A stretch of 64,000 bases of DNA. It comes from Purshia tridentata. Lineage: Eukaryota > Streptophyta > Magnoliopsida > Rosales > Rosaceae. The stretch covers positions 62,001 through 126,000 of the forward strand of contig QANT01003437.1 of the NCBI GenBank assembly GCA_003254885.1. Reading direction: 5' to 3'. Below are positions 48,101 through 57,345 of this stretch, piece by piece. The translations under genes and the position numbers were made by a program. The notes below the pieces were generated by a model. The model made no database searches. It was not told where the DNA came from and saw only the letters and a program-made list of their open reading frames with translations. Numbering within the stretch: the stretch's first letter is position 1; each line of letters begins with the position of its first letter.

Positions 48101-49244
48101 AGCAGTAGAATTTTTGTTATTAGGACTCTGTCTAAACTATATATGAATTTAGTTCATAAAAGTGTTCTGCCACTTTTTTGGTCAAAAAAAAAAAGTGTTC
48201 TGCCACTTTAACAAGTTCCATTCGTATGTCTGTGTCATAATAAGACCTATCTATGCTAATTTTTTCATTTAAACGAATGTAGATCTAATATATTAGCTCT
48301 TGCTTTCACAGATTAAGTTGAATGCCCTTTTTTAGTGGATATCCAGCATTTGAAGTTAACCTAATGAACTTGGTTGCTGACTTTTCAGGTTGGTATTAGA
48401 TCAATTAACCATGAAGGGCGTGAACAAGGAAAAAGATTTGGTGTTGAGCAATATGAAATGCGAACCTTTTCGAGAGATCGTCACTTTTTGGAAAACCTGG
48501 TCGATCTCTATCTCTCTCTCACACTCTCTCTTTTCCTCCCACCTCTCACCCCACCCCATGTGTGCCTTTGTGTTTACATGTATGAATGTATGTATGTATT
48601 ATGAGCTTCTGTGTGTGTCTCACTCTTTTCTCTCTTTTGTTCCTTCCCACTTAACTACGCATTACATGACTATTTGTGTGTCTTTATGTAGTTACGTACA
48701 TTTGTTGTTAGATATTTAAGGAATTCTATTCGGTGGAATCTTGTCTATGTTGTATATAAATTATGAAAGATATGGGATGTGACAAACATATATATGCAAT
48801 GAAAAAAAGGAATGCAAAATTTTCTTGGTAATATTCTGATAGTCAATTAATTGTACCATCTAAAGTGAAGTCATGTCGTCTGACAATTTTTTAGAAAAGA
48901 AAGTCAGGAAAGCATATAGGCTAAGTGGGATAATTGCATACCATCCATAGTGAGGGTAACACTAAGAAAATTTTCTTTGACAGAAATTAGGGGAAGGTGT
49001 GAAGGGTGTTTATATCTCGATAGATGTAGATTGCCTTGATCCTGCCTTTGCTCCCGGAGTATCACACATTGAACCAGGTGGTCTCTCCTTCCGTGATGTT
49101 CTCAACATACTCCACAACCTCCAAGGTGATGTTGTTGCTGCAGATGTTGTCGAATTCAACCCACAGCGTGACACTGTTGATGGGATGACTGCAATGGTAG
49201 CTGCCAAGCTTGTGAGAGAGTTGACTGCGAAGATATCAAAATGA
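45151..49244 (+). CDS. Arginase, mitochondrial
   Basis: Exons 45151-45291, 45400-45559, 45898-46031, 47375-47584, 48389-48499 and 48984-49244 join into 338 residues. The enzyme hydrolyses arginine to ornithine and urea in the mitochondrial matrix, feeding nitrogen recycling and polyamine/proline synthesis. The N-terminus (MSIIGRRGIHYFQKLNAANV) is basic and amphipathic, fitting mitochondrial import. The binuclear manganese ligands are complete: H157 (GGDHS), D181, H183 and D185 (DAHPD), D266 and D268 (DVDCLDP), a constant offset of 2 from the Medicago enzyme. The plant family length is 338-342. The exon 5 donor reads CTG|GTCGAT, a weak GT site followed by a CT-rich run. Degenerate copies of the 3' half lie at 51.0-52.4 kb (inverted) and 55.8 kb (direct). 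Confidence 0.95.
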
Positions 49245-50568
49245 TAAAATGGCGGTGCCTGCCTTTGGTGCACCTGGAGACCAAAGCTTCCAGCATAACA
49301 CGGATTGTTTTTCTTCATTGCAGTTTCATTATAGAATATCTATTATCTAAAGGTACTAAATATATAGATAGGTGCAGTATCTAGATGAAGAATTCATTTC
49401 AGCATGTATAATATTTCAGTGGGGACATTGCTGTGCTTAATCTGATATGAAAGGGCAGACAGACAGGTATTTGTCAAGCTCAATGCTTCTCTATGTTTAA
49501 TAAGAATATATATATACAGTTTGCACGATATGATTAATCAACAATCAGTTAGAAGTTGACGGTAGATTTCATGTGTTATGGTTCGTAGAACTGAATTTTC
49601 CAGTGATCCTCTGTTTAATTGGCATAATTGCTAACAAGTAAGGAAGGACTCAGGAGGAATAAATGTAAAGAAATGGCCGCGTTATCAAACTGGCATATTT
49701 ATCGTTCAGATTTTACACTGTATTTGCAAATACCACCCATAAAAAAAAATGTTGCAAATGGTGTTAATGTGTCACATGTTGTTACATTTGATCCCTTTTT
49801 TTGTTAAATAAAAAAGTCTTTTTGCTTTTATGCTCATTAGCACTAAAACTTAACATTCAGTGCACATTATTTAGCACCAAATCTTTTGGGAATAATTAGG
49901 AATGAAGATGCTTATGATTATTAGTAAGTCTAAAGGGAGATATTATGAGAGGGATTAGAAGATAGATCAAACGGTGAAGATGGTTCTCTGGTTTTCTCTA
50001 CAACTAACATGGGTACAATCGAAACCAGTACAATTACCACCATAAGTTTGGCTTTCTAAGGTGAGTTCCCATGAAATTTCAATGATTTTTTTCGTTTTTA
50101 TTTTTTTTTGTGTGTGGAGGTTTTTAGTCTTTTTTACCTATTCGGTTGCTTTGTATTTACCAACTCATTTATCTATTGCCATATATTGAAAACTCACGTA
50201 GTAGTACAATTAAAATGTACCAACTCAAGCATTTGTACATATTAAATGTACCATCCATGTATTGTATTGGTATATTTTAAGTGTATGTATCAATCCCTAT
50301 ATTGGTAAGTGTACATAACAATCCACGTATTGGTACAATATATATTTAAAGTATGTCAAATTCATGTATTTGTACAACTAATATATGTACACATCTTAGA
50401 TGTATCATAATTTGTGAGATTTTAAAATTCAAATATCATAAATTTTAAAAAAATTTCATAAATTGTGAGTTTTAAATATTATGAATTATCCGTTTGAAAT
50501 ATATTACTCATAAAATAGACAATTTTAGAATACAAAAATTCTATATGACATAAAAGGATTTGATTAAA
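49245..50568. other. Arginase 3' UTR and spacer with degenerate TGTATTGGTACA repeats
   Basis: The first 400 bases are arginase 3' UTR and flank, recognisable because they are copied at 51 kb and 55.8 kb. From about 50150 to 50400 short units around TTGGTACA/TGTACAA recur irregularly with spacings near 50-60 bases, in AT-rich DNA. No gene is supported. Confidence 0.5.
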
Positions 50569-50839
50569 GGGAAATGCTATGTGCTTTCTCTTTGTGCCTT
50601 CTCTCTTCTTTTGTTCATTTGACAATTTAATCTCACGATCGGAACCGTTCAATATCAAGATCATCATTTATAGATATAATAACAGTTAGATGACTAAACG
50701 ATTTTTGATTTGGATAATTTTTTGCAGAGTTGATCTATAAATGATGATCTTGATATTAAACGGTTCCGATCGTGAGATTAAATTGTCAAATGAACAAAAG
50801 AAGAGAGAAGGCACAAAGAGAAGGCACATAGCATTCCCC
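50569..50839. mobile_element. Mutator-like MITE with 9-bp target duplication
   Basis: A 271-bp element is mostly two inverted arms of about 105 bp around a 60-bp centre. The left end is GGGAAATGCTATGTGC and the right end, complemented, is GGGGAATGCTATGTGC. The arms share long identical tracts such as TCTCACGATCGGAACCGTT and its complement. It is flanked by TTGATTAAA on both sides (50560-50568 and 50840-50848). A 9-bp duplication with long terminal inverted repeats is diagnostic of the Mutator superfamily. It has no coding capacity. Good arm identity suggests a young insertion. Confidence 0.85.
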
Positions 50840-51000
50840 TTGATTAAAAATACTAAATCATTGCTGGTCTTAGTGTAAGAAAGGCACATAAAATGGACGA
50901 CTAAACTCAAAGCCTCCCTTTTTAAAATTGGGCCTAATGTATGAACTAAAAAGTCAATAAATTGGAGGCTTAAAGAAAAAGAGTAGGGTTGATATGTGAT

Positions 51001-52370
51001 CAAGCTTGAGCTTACCAAACGCCTGTCTGCCCTTTCATATCAGATTAATTACAACGATGTCCCCACTGAAATATTATGCTGGAAATGAATTCTTCAGCTA
51101 CATATTACTGCAGCTATCTATATTTTTTATACTTTCAGATATGCTATAATGAAACTGCAACGCAATGATGAGAAGAAAATCCGTGTCATGCCGGAAGCTT
51201 TGTTCTCCAAGTGTACCAAAGGAAGGCGCATCATTTTCATTTTATCATTTTGATATCTTCGCGCTCAACTCTCTTGATCATGACCAGCTTAGCTGCCACC
51301 ATATATGGCTGTCATCCCATCAACAATGTCACGCTGTGGGTTGAATTCAACGATATCTGCAGCAACCACATCAGACCAATTTCTAATCTTTACCCTCACT
51401 ATATATGGATGGTATGCAATTATCTCTGCCTTTATGGTTTCATGACTTTCTTTTCTGGAAAGAATTATCAGACCATGATTTCAGTTTAGATAGTTCTATT
51501 GGCTCCTAGTATATTACCAAGAAAATTTTGCATAAGCTTTTGTCAAGTACATCTAATATCTTTGTCACATCATAATGGATATATGTATATTTAACACACT
51601 GACATCTTTCACAATTTATATGCAACACATACAAGATTCCACAGAATGTAATTTCCTAATAAGATATCTAACTACAAATCTACAGAACCACGTACATAAA
51701 TAGTCATCGATATGCGCGCATAGTCAAGTGAGGAAGAGCGCGCACATGAGAGAAACGAGCAAAACACACGCAGGAGCTCACAAATAAAAACATACAAGTA
51801 AACAAAAAGGCACACATGGGGTGGGAGAAAAAGAGAGAGGACATGCATTCATCTTAATCTGTAAATGCAGGAGCATACAATAACTACATTCGGTTAAATG
51901 CTTGAACAGATATAAAAGAGAACAAAATTAACATAGATAGGTCATGATATGATGACAGAAGCTCAACAACAAAAATGCTACTAATGTGAACCTCATGTGA
52001 AATGTTGTACGTATCTAAGAATCAGAGGTGCAATAACTATACTTAGAAAGTCATCACTTAGGGTGATTAACCCATACTTAGTATCAGAAATATCGAACCA
52101 GAAAATGCTTCAGAAATCTTATACGCTATATAACATAGCTATCCATAACGTTTAGGACTATGTTCATTTGAATAGTTTCTATGAGCCATTCTGCCTTCTT
52201 CACCAAAGATTCTAAATTTAGATACACCAACTCAAGTAGGTGCGTATACAAAGTAGGCGAAACAGTGCAAAAATGATCAGCTGATAATATATACAAAGTT
52301 TCCCACAAGTGATGTCAAAATCCTACAATACTTTTTCAGAGAATGAACAATTTGAATATCCCATAATTAT
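51001..52370 (-). pseudogene. Inverted, decayed partial arginase copy
   Basis: Read on the minus strand, this segment follows the arginase gene from intron 4 to beyond its 3' UTR. 52320-51960 matches 47780-48130 (for example GAATCTTTGGTGRAGRAGGC). 51870-51700 matches the start of the intron 4 end and the CT-rich beginning of intron 5. 51470-51370 matches the end of intron 5. 51365-51245 matches the last 120 bases of coding exon 6. 51240-51001 matches the 3' UTR. Exon 5 and the first half of exon 6 are missing, and exons 1-4 were not found. Divergence looks like 10-15% by eye. It is a non-functional remnant of an arginase duplicate. Confidence 0.85.
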
Positions 52371-52630
52371 AAATGAGTTGAATTAGAATCGAGCATTTCC
52401 ACAATATATTAAACATATTATATTATAATTAACTAATATTTAACACAACACAAATTTAACACCCCGGCCCATCCAGTAACAAATACAAATTACCACGTCT
52501 AAGTTATGTAGATAGACAATAATACAACTGCCCATACACAGAGATAACAGATTGTTGGAAACTAAGTGGCTTCGCGTACGCAGGTGGGCTAATAGATAGT
52601 ACAAAACTGGTTATATAGTGGGACCCACTA
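52371..52630. other. Short spacer between arginase remnant and membrane-protein copy A
   Basis: AT-rich sequence without a supported gene. The left edge may still be diverged arginase intron 4. The right part is the 3' flank of the minus-strand frame at 52631. Confidence 0.4.
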
Positions 52631-53254
52631 TTAACTAAATCCACGTGGCAGATCCATTGAGACCAGGGGCAAAAGAGGACATGTCCTCCTGGTGAGGCGA
52701 TTTTGTCCCGCGCGAAACGGGGGAAGGATTGCACTGACCAGGAGTGGCAGTCTATTGGGCAAGACCAGCAGCAGCAGCAGCAGTTTTCGGAGCAAGTCCA
52801 GCAGCAGCAGCAGCAGTTTTCGGAGCAAGTCCAGCAGCAGCAGCAGCAGTTTTCGGATCAAGTCCAGCAGCAGCAGCAACTTACTCACCAACAGCTCCAG
52901 CAGCAACAGCAGTTTCGGGAACAAGCCCAGAAATTGAGCCACCAACAACAAGAAGATGCACAGAATCAGGTAAAGCAGAAAAAGCCACTGCAAGGAGGAG
53001 TAGTGTGAAAACAGAAGAATCCAGAGGAGTGAAGCAACTGATACCGAACCAAACGCCACCTTGACACTGTGGCACCAAGGAGCATATGACCTATGAATAA
53101 AGGCCAAGCAATATGCAAGTAAGCTAGAAAGCACAACGATCATGCTTATAGGGTGTGTGTGGAACAGATCTTGTTCTGGATATCTTATCTGGACCAAGGT
53201 CAGCAGTACTGAAATAACGAACATCAGAAGCTCATGCCATGTCGAAGGGGGCAT
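52631..53254 (-). CDS. Copy A: hydrophobic multi-pass membrane protein, unrecognised family
   Basis: The minus-strand ATG at 53254 opens 207 codons. Three or four membrane segments appear in the first 105 residues: LLMFVISVLLTLVQIRYP, MIVVLSSLLAYCLAF, VAFGSVSVASLLWILLFS and WLFLLYLILCIFLLL. The motif RYPEQDLFHTHP sits between the first two. The tail is built from an 11-residue unit, KLLLLLLDLLR, repeated about four times and encoded by a 33-bp minisatellite. Related frames lie at 53.7, 56.6, 59.1 and 63.2 kb on the same strand. The start is chosen because copy B has MPASTSHDIL at the same place. I do not recognise the family. The opposite strand is also open and Gln-rich (52703-53008). The minus frame is preferred for its conserved membrane segments, but this is not certain. 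Confidence 0.5.
   Translation of the reverse strand: MPPSTWHELLMFVISVLLTLVQIRYPEQDLFHTHPISMIVVLSSLLAYCLAFIHRSYAPWCHSVKVAFGSVSVASLLWILLFSHYSSLQWLFLLYLILCIFLLLVAQFLGLFPKLLLLLELLVSKLLLLLDLIRKLLLLLLDLLRKLLLLLLDLLRKLLLLLLVLPNRLPLLVSAILPPFRAGQNRLTRRTCPLLPLVSMDLPRGFS
52762..52880. repeat. 33-bp CAG-rich minisatellite inside copy A
   Basis: A unit of about 33 bp (CAGCAGCAG-rich then TTTTCGGAGCAAGTC) repeats three times with few changes, with degenerate units on both sides to about 52930. It encodes KLLLLLLDLLR-type units on the minus strand and QQQQFSEQVQQ-type units on the plus strand. The other copies lack this expansion. Confidence 0.8.
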
Positions 53255-53487
53255 TGTTTGTAGTACTTCAAACTTCGTGAACTGCAGATTGAAAGAATTA
53301 AATATTCCATCATTATAAATATGATGATAAATTGGCATCCTAACAAGTAGGGGTGAAGAAGAAGAAGAAGAAATAATATCGTTGAGAAATGATCGATATC
53401 GAGAGCAAGCTATATATAGATCGAGGCCTTGAGAAATGCTATAACGCGGCACCAAGTTGAGGTATAAATTAATGGGAAATACCTTTA

Positions 53488-53553
53488 TTAATCTTTTTAA
53501 CCCAACCGAACACTCCTAAATTAATCTTTTTAACTCAACCAAACACTCCTAAA
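53488..53553. repeat. 33-bp tandem repeat, two units
   Basis: Two adjacent units begin ATTAATCTTTTTAACYCAAC and end CACTCCTAA, differing at two bases. They lie upstream of copy A on the minus strand. No coding role is seen. Confidence 0.75.
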
Positions 53554-53714
53554 TTAATAATGAATGAGAAACGTGAATTACGGGACAAACGACTAAATTC
53601 CAGCCATGATGTGTCAGTGTCACATACTATCAAATATATTTTTTGTGTTGGTGCGCCACAAGCCGGGGGGTCGGCAATTGATTGTTTGAGCTCCCTCAAT
53701 ATTAATTCACGGTC

Positions 53715-54090
53715 TCATTGAGAACAGCACAAGCATACCCATGAGGCATGAGCTGCAGTCTTCCTTTCGCGATTTTGTCCCACACGCAACATGAGTATCA
53801 GTTTCCGGTGCAAGTCCAGCAGTAGCATTAACTTAACTACCACCACCAGCAACAATATGGACAAAAGGTAGAACACATGGTGCCAAGAGTGTGGAAACAG
53901 AAGTGAGCCGAGGGAAGCCACTGAGACCGAACCAAACAACATCATGGCCTTGCGGCACCTAAGACTGAAAGCCACGCAGTATGCAAGTAAACTAGACAGC
54001 ACAAGGATTAAGGTGATATCTGATCTGGACTAAGGTCAGCAGTATCGGAACTATGAAAACCAGAATGTCATGAGATGTGGAGGCTGGCAT
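53715..54090 (-). pseudogene. Copy B: degenerate membrane-protein family member
   Basis: From an ATG at 54090 the minus strand reads MPASTSHDILVFIVPILLTL then VQIRYHLNPCAV and stops. A second frame further on keeps LSSLLAYCVAFSLR, MMLFGSVSVASLGSLLFP and FYLLSILLL, so the two halves of the family sequence are no longer in one frame. The FHTHP linker is missing, so a short deletion is the likely cause. The leucine-rich tail is reduced to one or two units (LLLDLHRKLIL). Confidence 0.55.
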
Positions 54091-54689
54091 TTTTTGTAGT
54101 ACTGCATGTAAAGTGCATGACGTTAGACATTGTTCACAATGTGCATGGTATTGAAAACATTAAATTATTAAATATCCCTACATTATGAAAATGATAAATT
54201 GCCATCGGTCTGAAAGAATGTAAGAAGAAGCTGATGTCGGCCGCACATGAGCAAGTACGTCTTTAGATTCCTGAGATCGACAACATATATGCACACAAGC
54301 CACACTGACATGCTGCACATGCAACAGGCAAACAATACATCAGTATCTCAAGGATTACGCATGGGACCCAAAGTGAAGGATGTGACCCGGGGAATTCCTT
54401 AAAAGATCTGACCCAAAGACTTTTTTCCGTAAGCAAAGGAGACGGTGTCTCTTTTTAATTACTGTCTCTAAGCAAATAACTATTCATTCATTGAACACAT
54501 GTCATGTGCCATGATCTAAGCCATTGAATATATTTTAACGATTGAGATTTAAAGTTGGTAGTGAAAAATCTGACAAGAGGATCCAGATTGGCAGATTCTT
54601 GAAGGGATTCAAAAGGGAATAGACCCCCAACCCACCAAGGGTGTAATGGTCATTCCAATTGGCTGACCACTGCAAGTCGCGAGGGAAGC
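54091..54689. other. Spacer upstream of copy B
   Basis: No gene is supported. The first 150 bases resemble sequence upstream of copy A (for example TTAAATATYCC...ATGATAAATTGCCATC near 54165-54205 and 53300-53340), so duplication includes 5' flank. The rest is unremarkable. Confidence 0.4.
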
Positions 54690-54900
54690 TTCCCTGTAAC
54701 CGGTCGATTTCCAAGCAGTGACTTGGGTCGCGTAAGGCTTGGGGATTGCACAATCTAAGAAGTTTGTAATTCATATGATATGGAATCAATGAGTAGGCGC
54801 GCATATCATGACACATGTGATCACTTGCTTAATTGGCGTCAAACGGTGTGGATTAGCCAAACATGGAATGCCAAATTAATTAATGCAGCATTGCATGCAA
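54690..54900. repeat. Flank repeat F, first copy
   Basis: Shares short conserved runs with 56040-56300 and 61680-61860: a ...GGYTTGGGSATTGCACAAT / GGGCATGGCTCAATGTG core, then TCACTTGCTT / TCACTTGTTGGC and GTGTGGATTAGCC / GCGTGGATTAGCCCA. Identity is patchy. The block recurs next to membrane-protein copies, so it is probably part of the duplicated unit rather than an independent element. Confidence 0.45.
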
Positions 54901-55139
54901 ATATATAAATCTACCAAAGGAGAATTGCACTGCTATTCATCTGTACCCTCACTCAGACGATATATATTATATGACCCTTAGTGCATGCCTTTCATCTGAT
55001 ATGTGTTGTAGGAAGTTAAATTCTTGACTCAAATCCAGTGCCGAAAACTGAGATTGGTGTTTGTGGGTAAATCCATCCGTCTAATTCGACCAATAAGAAA
55101 TTGCCACATGGTTAGCACAGAAATCGAAGCCCCGACCCG

Positions 55140-55330
55140 ACCACAGGGTGACATCTTGGGCCATCTATCAGGCCTCCATTATTATACCAGGCCTAATTGC
55201 CTATTTGGCCCAATGGCTCATTTTCTACACAAATGAGGCCCAAGAAAAGAAGCCCATCAATTGCTTATAAGGCCCAATGCTCACTTGGCCCAAAAGGGCC
55301 CATTATTTTCCTATATATCCCTGCATCCCA
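55140..55330 (+). promoter_or_regulatory. GGCCCA-rich orphan promoter-like segment
   Basis: At least four GGCCCA motifs (TTTGGCCCAATGG, GAGGCCCAAG, AAGGCCCAATG, TTGGCCCAAAAGGGCCCATT) plus several GGCCT/GCCCAT variants fall within 190 bases. They are followed by TATATATCC at about 55313-55321 and a pyrimidine-rich tract. This is how plant ribosomal-protein and organelle-gene promoters look, yet no recognisable coding sequence follows. It may be a promoter left behind by rearrangement or drive a non-coding transcript. Confidence 0.4.
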
Positions 55331-55393
55331 AGTGATGAAGGAGGAGGCTTTTCCATTTTCTAGTGATGAAGGAGGCGGCTTTTCCATTTTCTT
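55331..55393. repeat. 31-bp tandem repeat, two units
   Basis: GTGATGAAGGAGGMGGCTTT followed by TCCATTTTCT is present twice in a row with one substitution and a small end difference. It lies just downstream of the GGCCCA cluster and TATA-like motif. Confidence 0.75.
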
Positions 55394-55442
55394 ACTCGGC
55401 TGGGGGCTGATCCCCCTCCTCCTCCACCAGTTTTTACATACA

Positions 55443-55444
<2 letters not shown>

Positions 55445-55480
<36 letters not shown>
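55445..55480. repeat. (CT)n microsatellite
   Basis: An uninterrupted CT dinucleotide tract of about 18 units. Likely hypervariable. It lies where a leader would be if the upstream GGCCCA segment is a promoter. Confidence 0.9.
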
Positions 55481-55484
<4 letters not shown>

Positions 55485-55764
55485 TCCTACATGTAACATC
55501 AACAATACAGAACCCCTTAAAATTTTTTGTATTCTTAATTATCTATAATTTCTATACCTACAACCCATTATTTACATTGATGTATAGATTTTTGCATCAA
55601 CAATTAGTTTCACAAATTCTCTTACAATTGTAACCTAGCTAGCTTGTGACTGTTCTTTTAAAATTCTTGAATACCTGCAAATTATAATATGGGTTCCTAT
55701 ACCTCACCAATTACTCGTCTCCCCAACATTTGTAACCTTGTGACTGTTAGATGGCATTTTCAAT

Positions 55765-55979
55765 TGGAGGCCAAAGCTTCCCGCCTAACACGGATTTCTT
55801 TCTTAGCATATACTACAGTTTCACTATAGCATATCTGAAAGTATTAAACATATAGATAGCTATAAGCAGTTGGAAGTGGATGGTAGATTTCATGTGGGTT
55901 AGTAGAACTGAAATTTTTCAGTGACCCTCTGTCTAATTGCTAGATAAAAGTAAGGAAGGTCGACTCAATAGAAATAAAT
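55765..55979 (+). pseudogene. Arginase 3'-UTR/downstream fragment, direct orientation
   Basis: Matches the arginase 3' region: 55768-55865 against 49284-49375 (CCAAAGCTTCC, ACACGGATT, AGTTTCA, ATATAGATAG), and after a gap 55868-55979 against 49548-49665 (GTTGGAAGTGGATGGTAGAT against GTTAGAAGTTGACGGTAGAT, then GTGAYCCTCTG and AAGTAAGGAAGG). It shares AGCATATCTGAAAGTATAAA with the inverted copy at 51 kb and not with the intact gene. So the two fragments probably came from one lost arginase duplicate. No coding sequence remains. Confidence 0.75.
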
Positions 55980-56039
55980 CTATTAACCGATGGTTGCGCT
56001 TTAATTATATCTGGATATCTATGTTCAGGAACCCTAAAA

Positions 56040-56300
56040 TCTTACTGTTTCTTCTCATACCAAGTAAATCCCCTAGTAAGCATCGGAGTAGTGCGTAGTG
56101 AAATGGGTCGCCCAATGACTCGTGAGGGTTTGGGCATGGCACAATGTATAGAGCATGGGATTTGCATGTATGTTTAGTGTCAATCATCCGTTTGAGCTGG
56201 ATTATAGAGTAATACATAAGTAATGCGCGAAGGTACGTGGCATAGTATGACATGTATTCACTTGCTTTTCATAGCATCGCGTAATGTGATACAGCCACAC
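56040..56300. repeat. Flank repeat F, second copy
   Basis: Resembles 61680-61860 most clearly (GTTTGGGCATGGCACAATGTATAGAGCATGGG against GTTGGGCATGGCTCAATGTGTAGAGCATGGG in short runs), and 54690-54900 more weakly. It precedes block G (56395-56510) and membrane-protein copy E, the same order as at 61.7-63.6 kb. Confidence 0.5.
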
Positions 56301-56394
56301 ATGCTGAATTAATTGTAACGGTTTAAGCGCATAAGTGGGCTTTTGCAGAGTGTAGCGCGACATAAATCTAGTGGGACTAGTATCTTTATTGATT

Positions 56395-56510
56395 GGGCTT
56401 GCGTAAAGTTCATTAATTATGTCATTTGGGGCATGTGAAAATGTTAGAATAAATCTCAAATACATATTTATTCACTTTGCAGAGATCAGATGATGTATAT
56501 AGCAAGGAAT
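56395..56510. repeat. Flank repeat G, first copy
   Basis: Core AATAAATCTCAAATACATAT then TTATTCACTTTGCAGAGATC then AGATGATGTA. Related blocks occur at 57040-57180, 61950-62070 and 62585-62750 (ACTAAATCTCA...TTCACTTTGTAGAGATT). It always lies to the left of a membrane-protein copy. Confidence 0.5.
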
Positions 56511-56574
56511 ATAATAGTTTATATCTTTAATTATTGGTGGTTTCACATAGATGAGATTCACGTATTTAAACAGA

Positions 56575-56720
56575 TGATACCATGGCCTTGCGCGCCACCT
56601 GAAACTGAAAGCCAAGCCATTATGCAAGTAAGCTAGACAGCATAAGGATTAAGGTCATAGGGTGTGCTTCAAAATGATTTTCTGCTAGATATCTAATCTG
56701 GAAATCCAAAGCAAAGTCCA
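56575..56720 (-). pseudogene. Copy E: short fragment of the membrane-protein family
   Basis: About 145 bases align with copies A, B, C and D around the AAAGCCAAGCMATATGCAAG and AGCTAGACAGCAYAAGGATT region, which encodes the second membrane segment and the HTHP linker on the minus strand. The frame is not continuous, and no first segment or tail is present nearby. It is a relic. Confidence 0.6.
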
Positions 56721-57039
56721 TCATTCAAATAGAAATCCAAATGTAAAGCCTCACCGCATAAAATAGCACAGTCCACCTTTCAAAGTCTGACATATATACC
56801 CCTATATCTTATCATTAATTACCAGCCTCCCACGTGAGTAACAGCAAACATGGTCATCGTCATCGTCATTGTCACTGTCAAAGTCATCGTCAATTATTGA
56901 CAAAAACTAACCGAAAGGAAGAACGTACTGTGTATTGAATAAATTCTATATAAATAGCTGCGCTATCTAATTGGCACACGTACGCTCAATTAATGTTCAT
57001 TTGTCGGCTCATATTATTATTATTGTTTTTTTAATATGA

Positions 57040-57167
57040 AGTTTATTGTTCGGACTTGCGTCGACATCATTCATAGACTTCCAAAGTTAATTAAGCTATT
57101 TAGATTGTGTGGTAATGCTGGATTAAATCTTAAGAACATATTAATTCACTATGTGTAGATTAGAATC
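57040..57167. repeat. Flank repeat G, second copy
   Basis: Contains GACTTCCAAAGTTAATTAAG, GTGTGGTAATGCTGGATTAA and AAGAACATATTAATTCACTA. These match 61950-62070 and 62620-62720 in short runs (GACTTCCAAAG, GTGTSGGACTAAATCTCA). Confidence 0.5.
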
Positions 57168-57345
57168 TAAGGGCTGGGTCGGAATGACCGCACAACTGCA
57201 CCGCAACCGGCAACCGACGCAACCGATCTATCCGACCAAGTTGGTAAGGAGACCGCACTGACAAAGCGGATAATGACACAGCGGTTCAGCATCGGGTTTG
57301 AAAATGCCGATCGCATTGGCGGGTGAGAATAGCTATGGGATCGAC
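57168..57345. other. GC-rich patch with ACCGCAACCGG-type repeats; possible hAT end
   Basis: In strongly AT-rich surroundings this 180-bp patch is GC-rich and has repeated ACCG/CAACCG units (CACCGCAACCGGCAACCGAC). It opens with AGGGCTGGGT, similar to the ends of many plant hAT elements, but I found no matching inverted end or target duplication. It may be a truncated hAT-like element. Confidence 0.35.

Noticed and set aside
52703-53008. Plus-strand Gln-rich protein as the real gene
   Set aside because: Preferred reading is the minus strand, because membrane segments and linker are kept across copies A to D and changes are fewest at its second codon positions; kept as an alternative in the findings.
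54535-56253. Minus-strand frames at 54.5-54.8 and 56.0-56.25 kb as small genes
   Set aside because: They lie in flank block F, are poorly conserved between block copies, and have no known similarity.
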